Shown: piece by piece, positions 27,639-34,500 of the stretch
How the letters are laid out: each line of letters opens with the position of its first letter
Position numbering within the stretch: position 1 is the first letter of the stretch
Source: an uncultured Blautia sp.
GTDB taxonomy: Bacteria; Bacillota; Clostridia; Lachnospirales; Lachnospiraceae
DNA length: 64,000 nucleotides
Direction of reading: 5' to 3'
Assembly: GCA_937893675.1 (NCBI GenBank)
Contig: CALBGI010000049.1
Span: 1 to 64,000 of the forward strand
The notes under the pieces: generated by a model
What the model was told of the DNA's origin: nothing
The model's input: the letters and a program-made list of their open reading frames with translations, nothing else
Database searches by the model: none
Position numbers and translations under genes: made by a program

Positions 27639-28745
27639 TCACATCAGTATTTGCATCAGCCGGCTGATATTTTCTTTCTGATATTCCATATCATAGCCCG
27701 CCTTGATCATTTCCTGCCGTTTTTTCTTCCTGTTCTGCGGCTGCACAGACAAAATTGCCTCTGCCCACTGCTCCGGTCTGTCAATGGGAAGAAAACGGGC
27801 GTCCTCCGTAAGCTTTGTCTCTGTGCTGATTTTGTCCGACAGCAGACAGGGAAGTCCCGACGCCTGCGCTTCCACCGCCACGATAGGCAGTCCCTCATAC
27901 ACGGACGGAAGAATAAAACAGTCTGCCGCCTGCATGATCCTGTCCACATCTCCCCGCACGCCCAGAAACTGCACATGCGGCGAAAGTCCTTTTTCTTCTG
28001 CGTAGGCCTTTGTCTCAGCCTCCATATCTCCCGTTCCCACGGACAGAAGCACACAGTCCGGATTGCGCTTCACGCACGCTTCCAGTATATCAATGACGCC
28101 CTTGGGGTTTTTCTGGTATACGATCCGCCCCACATGGCAGAGGACCAGCTTGTCTTCCACGCCCAAAGCGCGGCGCATTTCCTCCCGCACGTCTTCCTTG
28201 TATTCGTATTTTGCCGCATCAATGGCGTTCGGCATAAGAAAAACCTGATTTTTTCTCATGCGCTTTTCGCCAAACATAAATTCTCCTGCCAGACCGGAAC
28301 AGGCCACATACCTGTCTGTCATGGCATTCATAAAAGGTCTGCAGAGCTTATGCATGGCGGTATTGTCCGCAGACGCGTTGTGGCTGTGAACCACGATTTT
28401 TCTCCGGTAAAGCCAGGGGATCAGCATGGTAAATACACAGCCCGCGTTCAGAACATTAAAATATACTGTCTGGTATTCCGGATGCGCTTTCAGAATCGCC
28501 GCAAATTCCCGCCACTGTCTCAGCAGCCCTTTGCTTTTGGCCGATATCCGGAATATTTGTCCACCTTTTTGCTCCAGTATTTCTCTATACGCAATTTGTG
28601 GGAAATCTGTTACGAAATCCCACACTACATCTTCGTTTTCTGTGTTTTTTACAAGATTCAAAAGATATGTCTCGATCCCGCCGGGATTATCCGACATACC
28701 ATAAACCAGAATCCGCCTTCCCGGCAGGTTCTTATTTTTATTCAT
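27639..28745 (-). CDS. Glycosyltransferase family 1 (EpsF-like)
   Basis: A 368-residue GT-B enzyme. The N-terminal acceptor domain has NPGGIETYLLNLV and VVHSHNASADN. The C-terminal donor domain contains LCHVGRIVYQKNPKGVID and the E-x7-E motif in LPSVYEGLPIVAVEAQASGL at about 285. It builds part of the lipid-linked repeat unit in the cytoplasm; the sugar is not predictable. It overlaps nothing and follows the GT2 gene by 25 bases. Confidence 0.9.
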   Translation of the reverse strand: MNKNKNLPGRRILVYGMSDNPGGIETYLLNLVKNTENEDVVWDFVTDFPQIAYREILEQKGGQIFRISAKSKGLLRQWREFAAILKAHPEYQTVYFNVLNAGCVFTMLIPWLYRRKIVVHSHNASADNTAMHKLCRPFMNAMTDRYVACSGLAGEFMFGEKRMRKNQVFLMPNAIDAAKYEYKEDVREEMRRALGVEDKLVLCHVGRIVYQKNPKGVIDILEACVKRNPDCVLLSVGTGDMEAETKAYAEEKGLSPHVQFLGVRGDVDRIMQAADCFILPSVYEGLPIVAVEAQASGLPCLLSDKISTETKLTEDARFLPIDRPEQWAEAILSVQPQNRKKKRQEMIKAGYDMEYQKENISRLMQILM

Positions 28746-28770
28746 ATTGCGTTCTCTCCAAATCGTCTGC

Positions 28771-29862
28771 CTATCTTCCGGATTTTACCCTGGAAAACAA
28801 CACGGGCAGTTTTGTTTTTACCAGATAGATCATCCTTGCGAAAGCCAGATTGCAGGTAACATTTTTTGTCTTCATGACTGCCAGGGCAATTTTGAGCGCT
28901 GTACTGTCCGACGCCTTTCCGTAAGTCACCAGCTCTTCAAACAAGGGATCCGCAAAAATATCCCTGCAGAATTTCCGCCGTTCTTTCCCCGTCATTTCTG
29001 ATTTTTTGTCGCAGTTTCTGGTAAGGGCCGACAGAATATATCGGCTGTACAGGCTTCCCAGCACGCTTCGCGTCTCCGGAGAATCCTGATCCCAGTATTT
29101 CTGCTGCTTCCACAAAGCCTCAATTCTCCTTCTGTGGAGAACATAATAATCTTTTACAAATTCATTTGTCAGACTTTCATTGCTTCTTTTCGCATAATGA
29201 TACGGCGTTATGGGAAGCAGGTGCAGAGAATCAATATCCATGCAGTATTCGATATTAAACAGGATATCCTCCACAAACTTGTTTTCCCGGTAGTCGAGGA
29301 ATTTGAGTCCAAGCTTGCGAAGATATGACAGATCATAAATCTTATTCCAGGGATATCCGTAAAGCGTCTGCTGCTCCAGACCCAAAAATTCTTTTCGCAC
29401 CAGCGCCTGCTCTGTGAGATGCGCCTCTTTCGGTGCCCGGGGATTAGTGTACTCAAGCCGCCCCTCCCCGGAATAATATTCTTCCAGCAGCCCGAAAATG
29501 ACCATCTGCGCCGGCTGCTGCTCCAGCGTTTTCCACACTGTTTCAAGAAGCGTTTTGTCCGCTTCGTCATCCGCATCCACAAACCAGAGATACCTGCCCT
29601 TCGCTTCCTGAAGTCCCCGGTTGCGCGCCTCGCTGACGCCTCTGTTCTCCGGCTGATAGATCACACGGATCCTCGCATCCTCTCTGGCATGTTCTTCAGC
29701 AATCACCGGGGTTGCATCCTTTGAGCAGTCATTCACAATGAGGAGTTCCCAGTCCCGAAAGGTCTGCCCCTGAATCCCCTCTATGGCTCTGCACAGATAC
29801 TGCTCTGCCTGGTACGCCGGCATGACAATGCTGAAATACGGCTGTTTTACAGAATCCTTCAT
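28771..29862 (-). CDS. Glycosyltransferase family 2 (GT-A)
   Basis: A 363-residue enzyme with the classical GT2 N-terminus: SIVMPAYQAEQYLCRAIEG, LLIVNDCSKDAT, GVSEARNRGLQEAKGRY and the DxD motif FVDADDEAD at about 95. The C-terminal third (residues 230-363) is not conserved but is soluble and basic. It adds one sugar to the repeat unit at the inner face of the membrane. The start follows AGGAAAAGGAAACC. Confidence 0.9.
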   Translation of the reverse strand: MKDSVKQPYFSIVMPAYQAEQYLCRAIEGIQGQTFRDWELLIVNDCSKDATPVIAEEHAREDARIRVIYQPENRGVSEARNRGLQEAKGRYLWFVDADDEADKTLLETVWKTLEQQPAQMVIFGLLEEYYSGEGRLEYTNPRAPKEAHLTEQALVRKEFLGLEQQTLYGYPWNKIYDLSYLRKLGLKFLDYRENKFVEDILFNIEYCMDIDSLHLLPITPYHYAKRSNESLTNEFVKDYYVLHRRRIEALWKQQKYWDQDSPETRSVLGSLYSRYILSALTRNCDKKSEMTGKERRKFCRDIFADPLFEELVTYGKASDSTALKIALAVMKTKNVTCNLAFARMIYLVKTKLPVLFSRVKSGR

Positions 29863-29883
29863 ATGGTTTCCTTTTCCTGATCT

Positions 29884-30966
29884 TTACTGAAATGTTGCCT
29901 GATTTTTGTAGTTTACGGCAATGTAGCTCTTGCCGCGGTTGATTTTCAGCTCATTTCCATTCATATCATAGAAATGCATTCTGGACTGCTCGTTGTTCTC
30001 CAGCTTTTCCCAGGTGATCTTCTGCATTCCGCCATTGGAAATATAGTATCCGATCGCTCCGTCTCTGCCATCCCAGTCTACATCCTTGTGACCGACTTCA
30101 TCTCTCACGCTGATATCTGTTTCCAGCACAAATACATTGGTAAAGGCAAGCTGTTCATTGGTGTTTCCGTCTACCTGGGCATGTCCGTTGATCTGCTTCA
30201 GATAGGTGCCGGTTGCCTCGTCATAAGTAAGGGTCGCAGTTGCCTGTCCAAAATCAATATTCACCGTCTTGCAGTCTTTCTCTGCCGGTTTTACCTTTTC
30301 ATCCACACCTGCAAAGAGGAAGGCCGCATCCTTTTTGTCTGCCTCAATATCGGTTCTCATTCCCAGCGCTTCCGCAGTTGCCGGCAGGCTCGGACCGTCA
30401 AAATATCCGGTATGCTCCAGAGAGTATCCTGCATCCAGACGGCTCTGATTACGGCCGAACAGACCTCCTGTGTTTTCCATTCCTTCAAACTGATCAAGAT
30501 CCAGAAGTCCCAGATAATATCCAATATTGTCATCAATTCCCCAGTTTACATAAAAAGCGTCAAAGCCTTCGGACAGCGCCGGGAAATAATCACGGCAGCT
30601 TCGCACGGAGCAAACCTGCGGAACAGCGGTATAATCTCCGTAAAGTGCCATAAAGCGGGTGAGGTCTCCCTCCACAGGAATCTCAAAAATAATATCTGCT
30701 TCTCCGATGCCAAGCTGCGGCAGGGCATCCTCCACATTGTTCACCATAACTGCCACCGGACGTTTGCCGATCGCGCCATCGCTCAGATCTGCGATACCGG
30801 TCAGAAGGTTCTCATTGGGAGCGCTTAAGGTTCCGTGCTCAGGCGCCTGAGCAGTCTGCATTTTTACCACGTTCTTGTCTTCCTCCGCCGCGCTGACACT
30901 TGCTGTCATCACAAGAGACATTGCCATGGCTGCTGCAATTGCGTAGGTTACAACTCTTTTTTTCAT
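29884..30966 (-). CDS. Secreted DUF3048 (YerB-like) protein of unknown function
   Basis: A 360-residue exported protein with a clear signal peptide (about 1-27, ending SVSAAEE). The mature part matches DUF3048: RPVAVMVNN, LPQLGIGEADIIFEIPVEGD, LTRFMALYGD and VRSCRDYFPALSEGFDAFYV. A C-terminal beta domain (about 270-360) includes YISNGGMQKITWEK. It lacks the lipobox cysteine that many YerB proteins have. Its biochemical role is unknown. Its position among glycosyltransferases suggests an outside step in making or anchoring the polymer. The start follows GAGGAGGAAAAGTT. Confidence 0.88.
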   Translation of the reverse strand: MKKRVVTYAIAAAMAMSLVMTASVSAAEEDKNVVKMQTAQAPEHGTLSAPNENLLTGIADLSDGAIGKRPVAVMVNNVEDALPQLGIGEADIIFEIPVEGDLTRFMALYGDYTAVPQVCSVRSCRDYFPALSEGFDAFYVNWGIDDNIGYYLGLLDLDQFEGMENTGGLFGRNQSRLDAGYSLEHTGYFDGPSLPATAEALGMRTDIEADKKDAAFLFAGVDEKVKPAEKDCKTVNIDFGQATATLTYDEATGTYLKQINGHAQVDGNTNEQLAFTNVFVLETDISVRDEVGHKDVDWDGRDGAIGYYISNGGMQKITWEKLENNEQSRMHFYDMNGNELKINRGKSYIAVNYKNQATFQ

Positions 30967-30991
30967 AACTTTTCCTCCTCATGTAGATGAT

Positions 30992-32212
30992 TTATTTTTC
31001 TGTAAGTTCCTCTATCAACTCCCGAATCCTCTGATAGGACTTCGGCCGGTCGAACTGTTCCTCCGCGATCTGTCTGGCTTTTTTGCCCATGCTCTCGCAA
31101 AGCGCCGGATCGTTTGCGAACTTCTCAATGGCGTCCGCCAGAATCTTCACATCCTCTGCCTCAATGTTAACGCCGAAGCCGTCCGCGTCCACCTTGGCGC
31201 GGAATTCCGGACTGGAGCAGGTGTTGATCATGGGCTTGCCCGCTGCCAGGTAATCACCTATTTTGGTCACAATACTCTGCGGCGCTTTTTTTACAAAGGA
31301 ATTTACCAAAACATTGCAGGAAGTCAGGTACGCCGCCATCATATCGTATGGAGCATATCCCACAAATTCCACATTGTCAATGTGTTTCTGGCGTGCAAGT
31401 TCTTCCAGTTTTTCTTTGGTGGGGCCGCCGCCCAGGATCTTGATCCGGATATGGTCTCTGCCGCGGCGCGCGAGCTCTTCGCCCGCCAGCACCATGGTCT
31501 CGATATCATAGCTGGTTCCGATGGTTCCCGCGTAACCGACCCAGAATTCGCCTTCGTTTTTATTCACCTCCGGCTTCTTCTGCGCTGCGCCGGCATCAAA
31601 CTGGGAAATCTCATTTCCCACATACACGGTGATCCTTGGGATATCCCGGTTCTGCCGCGCAAAAGGCCGGTCTCTGTACTCGTCCGAGGTTCCCACCACG
31701 CCGGAAACCAGGCCGTAAACCTTTTCCGCATCCCGCAGAAGCGGGTGAAACAAAATATCACTGACAACGGGAATATCCAGCACCATACGCATGGCTTCCG
31801 GCCACAGGTCGTTGACATCCGCCACAAAAGGAATTCCTTTTGCCTTGGCAAACTCTGCCGCCGCCAGCGCTACGTCATTGGGCGGGATTTCCGCGTAAAG
31901 CAGGTCGTAATCCCCTTCCGTCTCCAGAAGTTTTTTGAGATTCTCCGCCGCAATGCGGTGACTGCGGACACGTCTCAGATCCACATTCCTCTTATAGCCC
32001 GGCTCGTAGATAAATTTCAGGCCAAAGGGGTAATCCTCTTTTTTGATCTCATTCAGATTTCTCTGGACTTTTTCCCAGTGCTGGAACGTGGTGGTGATCA
32101 GATCCACCTGATATCCTGCCGCAGTGAGAAATTCTGCCAGATAACGGAATCTGGTATATCCCTTTTCTCCGTTCAGTTTTACACCCATGGTGATAATCGC
32201 AATTTTTTTCAT
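30992..32212 (-). CDS. Glycosyltransferase family 1 (WbuB-like)
   Basis: A 406-residue GT-B enzyme. N-terminal features are GYTRFRYLAEF and FVADVNDLWPEAMRMVLD, the latter typical of the WbuB/WcaI-like branch that acts on lipid-linked GlcNAc-type acceptors. The donor site includes VGYAGTIGTSYDIETMV and VNSFVKKAPQSIVTKIGDYL. Directly after the initiating transferase, it is a good candidate for adding the second sugar. The gene starts four bases after the upstream stop with GAGGTAAAAC before ATG. Confidence 0.9.
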   Translation of the reverse strand: MKKIAIITMGVKLNGEKGYTRFRYLAEFLTAAGYQVDLITTTFQHWEKVQRNLNEIKKEDYPFGLKFIYEPGYKRNVDLRRVRSHRIAAENLKKLLETEGDYDLLYAEIPPNDVALAAAEFAKAKGIPFVADVNDLWPEAMRMVLDIPVVSDILFHPLLRDAEKVYGLVSGVVGTSDEYRDRPFARQNRDIPRITVYVGNEISQFDAGAAQKKPEVNKNEGEFWVGYAGTIGTSYDIETMVLAGEELARRGRDHIRIKILGGGPTKEKLEELARQKHIDNVEFVGYAPYDMMAAYLTSCNVLVNSFVKKAPQSIVTKIGDYLAAGKPMINTCSSPEFRAKVDADGFGVNIEAEDVKILADAIEKFANDPALCESMGKKARQIAEEQFDRPKSYQRIRELIEELTEK

Positions 32213-32215
32213 GTT

Positions 32216-32914
32216 TTACCTCAACACAGCCAGCGCTGTTTCTATCATAATCCGCAGATCCTTCCACACACTGAATTTTTTGATATAATCCAGATTGTAC
32301 TTCATCTTTTCGGGAAGAATATGCTTTACGTAAATTTCGTCCGTATCCTCGCCGGTCTCTCCCTGATATTTCTCGATGATCTCGTCCTCGTCCTTGTAGC
32401 GTATACTCGTCTCCGAGGTCACGCCCGCCGGAAGAAGAAGCGTTGCTTTCATTTCATCACTGTACCGGTTTACATATTTCTGTACCTCCGGTCTCGTGCC
32501 CACAAAACTCATATCACCGGCAAGGATATTGAATATCTGAGGCAGCTCATCCAGACGGAGCTTCCGAAGCTTCGCTCCGGCCCTGGTGATCCTGGCATCC
32601 TCTTTCTGCGTCACAAGAGGACCCTTTTTGTCCGCGCCCACAACCATGGTGCGGAACTTGCAGATGCGGAACACCCTTCCGTACTGCGTCACCCGTTCCT
32701 GCCGGTACAACACCGGCCCCTTGCTGTCGATTTTTATCCAAATCGCGAGGACAGCCAGCACAGGCGATAAAAGTATCGTCAGAATGCCGGCTCCCAGGAT
32801 GTCGATCACCCGTTTCATTACAAGTGATACTCTTTTTTTCTTGAGCATCTGGTAATAGGGACGGACAGCTTCTGTCTTCATATTGGCCGGCAGATCTTCC
32901 CAGCTTTTCAACAT
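32216..32914 (-). CDS. Initiating sugar phosphotransferase (PglC/EpsL-type)
   Basis: Bacterial sugar transferase of about 232 residues that starts the repeat unit by moving sugar-1-phosphate to undecaprenyl phosphate. The layout is a short N-terminal extension, one membrane-dipping helix (ILGAGILTILLSPVLAVLAI) and the catalytic domain with CKFRTMV, KLRKLRLDELPQIFNILAGD and MSFVGTRPE. It is the small PglC-like form without the multi-span N-terminus of WcaJ. ATG 32914 is preferred over 32923 because GAAGGA then has a nine-base spacing. It overlaps the aminotransferase stop by seven bases, and the pair may act in sequence on a UDP-diamino or amino sugar. Confidence 0.93.
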   Translation of the reverse strand: MLKSWEDLPANMKTEAVRPYYQMLKKKRVSLVMKRVIDILGAGILTILLSPVLAVLAIWIKIDSKGPVLYRQERVTQYGRVFRICKFRTMVVGADKKGPLVTQKEDARITRAGAKLRKLRLDELPQIFNILAGDMSFVGTRPEVQKYVNRYSDEMKATLLLPAGVTSETSIRYKDEDEIIEKYQGETGEDTDEIYVKHILPEKMKYNLDYIKKFSVWKDLRIMIETALAVLR

Positions 32915-34119
32915 AATCCACATTCCTTCAGCACATTTTTGTAAGTTTCTGCCACATATTCCATCTCCTCGTCCGTAAGGCAGGTATGGAGCGGCAGGGT
33001 AATTTCCGTTGCGAATTTTGCGTACGCATTGGGATAGTCCGCAATGGAAAAGCCCAGGTTCTTATACGCAGTCAGCATCGGCAGGGGCTTGTAATGCACA
33101 TTTGTTGCAACGCCCGCCTCCGCCATTTTTGTGATGATCTCGTTGCATTTCTCCCGGGACGCCCCTTTGATATTGGTCAAATAGAGATGTCCGCTGGAAG
33201 AGAAATCCTCCCCATAGTGACAAAGATGCTCTACCGGATATCCCGCAAAGGCATCATTATAATAGGAAATGATCTGTCTCCGGCGCGCAAGGATCCCCGG
33301 ATAACGCTGAAGCTGGATCAGTCCCAGCGCCGCCGTGATGTCCGTCATATTGCATTTATAGTAGGGAGCCACAATGTCATACTCCCAGGCTCCCGGCTGG
33401 TTCTTCGCCAGCGCGTCCTTGGACTGTCCGTGGAGAGACAGAAGCATGTAGTCCTTGTAGACCTCTTCCGCATCAAAAGGAAGCCTCCACACTGCCGCTC
33501 CGCCCTCAGCGGTCGTCAGGTTCTTCACTGCGTGGAAGGAAAAACAGGTGATATCCGCAATTTCACCGCAGGCCTTGCCGCCGCGCGCAGCCCCAAAGGC
33601 ATGCGCCGCATCGGCCATGACAAGCACGCGTCCCAGTGCTCTCTGACGCTCGTTTGCCGGGCGAAACAGAGATTTCTTCTCCTCAGCGATCTCAAAGATC
33701 TCATCGTAGTGACCATAGACGATCCCGGCCAGATCCACGCAAATAACGGCCTTCGTCCTCTCGGTAAAGGCAGCCCGCACCTTCTCCGGATCCATCTCAA
33801 AGGAATCCGGCAGCGTATCCACCAGAACCGGAGTCGCTCCGGTATGACAGATACAGCTGGCTGTAGCCGTGTAGGTATACGCCGTAGTAATAACTTCGTC
33901 GCCCTCTCCGATTCCCATAACGCGCAGAGACAGCTCCATAGCAGCTGTAGCCGAATTAAGCGCCGCTGCTTTTTCTGTATGGCAATACGCCGCTATGCGG
34001 CGTTCAAATTCTTTTGTTCTCGGGCCAGTGGTGATCCAACCGCTCCGAAGCGCGTCCGCCACTTCCTGAACTTCTGCTTCTGTGATATCCGGTGGTGAAA
34101 ATTTAATTTGCATATGCAT
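32908..34119 (-). CDS. Sugar aminotransferase (DegT/DnrJ/EryC1/StrS family)
   Basis: A 403-residue PLP enzyme, first gene of the polysaccharide cluster. Key blocks are SGWITTGPRTKEFE, GDEVITTAYTYTATASCICH, the Asp region VMADAAHAFGA and the PLP lysine in CFSFHAVKNLTTAEGG at about 205. The family includes PglE/PerA-like 4-aminotransferases. Pairing with a PglC-type transferase suggests a 4-amino-4,6-dideoxy-HexNAc as the first sugar, but no matching 4,6-dehydratase is in the window. It differs clearly from the WecE-like enzyme at 18361-19488. TTGGAG precedes the start. Confidence 0.9.
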   Translation of the reverse strand: MHMQIKFSPPDITEAEVQEVADALRSGWITTGPRTKEFERRIAAYCHTEKAAALNSATAAMELSLRVMGIGEGDEVITTAYTYTATASCICHTGATPVLVDTLPDSFEMDPEKVRAAFTERTKAVICVDLAGIVYGHYDEIFEIAEEKKSLFRPANERQRALGRVLVMADAAHAFGAARGGKACGEIADITCFSFHAVKNLTTAEGGAAVWRLPFDAEEVYKDYMLLSLHGQSKDALAKNQPGAWEYDIVAPYYKCNMTDITAALGLIQLQRYPGILARRRQIISYYNDAFAGYPVEHLCHYGEDFSSSGHLYLTNIKGASREKCNEIITKMAEAGVATNVHYKPLPMLTAYKNLGFSIADYPNAYAKFATEITLPLHTCLTDEEMEYVAETYKNVLKECGLC

Positions 34120-34152
34120 TTACTCCAATCATCTCAGATTACACTTCTCCTT

Positions 34153-34181
34153 ATTTTACACTTATACAGAACTCTTTTCAA
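34153..34181 (-). promoter_or_regulatory. Promoter of the polysaccharide operon
   Basis: On the minus strand TTGAAA (34181-34176) and TAAAAT (34158-34153) are spaced by exactly 17 bases, a good sigma-A promoter. Transcription would begin near 34146, about 27 bases before the first gene. The -35 box abuts a run of ten G. Confidence 0.75.
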
Positions 34182-34191
34182 CCCCCCCCCC
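34182..34191 (-). repeat. Ten-G homopolymer immediately upstream of the operon promoter
   Basis: Ten C on the plus strand, ten G on the minus strand, end at the first base of the -35 box, covering about -37 to -46. A change in length would move upstream regulator or UP-element sites relative to the promoter without changing its own spacing. Confidence 0.9.
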
Positions 34192-34263
34192 ATAGAAAAA
34201 AAGTTAGTTATCCACATAAATTAATATAGTTTTAACAATTTTTATTTTAAATAATGAGAAATC

Positions 34264-34430
34264 ATTTGCGAGGGGAGAGCTCAAAGTTGCGAAGGCCGCA
34301 CTCCCCTCGCGCTCCCCTGTTGGCCGCCGCTAAAACCCGGAAACTTGTTCTCTTGTTTTTAAGCGTTGCCCAGGAAGGGAGATTGTGAGGGGAACCTTCG
34401 GGCTTCGAGATGGTCCCCCTCACGTTTTTC
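34264..34430. other. Structured gene-free region between the polysaccharide and ABC operons
   Basis: The 381-base gap 34120-34500 has no gene. Beyond the operon promoter it is AT-rich to about 34260, then abruptly GC-rich. Positions 34268-34277 and 34301-34310 form a perfect 10-bp GC-rich stem. Positions 34385-34396 and 34412-34423 form a 12-bp stem followed on the plus strand by GTTTTTC. The region could hold a plus-strand small RNA of about 160 bases ending at the second hairpin, or be a mobile-element relic. No RNA family is recognised. Confidence 0.5.
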
Positions 34431-34442
34431 TTTCATTTTTTT

Positions 34443-34478
34443 CCCAAAAACAGCAGCGGACATTTCTCTGCCCGCTGC
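34443..34478 (-). terminator. Terminator of the minus-strand ABC transporter operon
   Basis: A 10-bp stem (34453-34462 with 34469-34478, one wobble) and a six-base loop are followed on the minus strand by TGTTTTT. It lies 23 bases after the permease stop. Confidence 0.85.
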
Positions 34479-34500
34479 CATTTTTACAACTCAATCATGT

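Noticed and set aside
34161..34193. Ten-codon frame starting ATG within the ten-G run (MGGGVEKSSV)
   Set aside because: No ribosome binding site, and the operon -35 and spacer lie inside it, so it is upstream of the likely transcript start.
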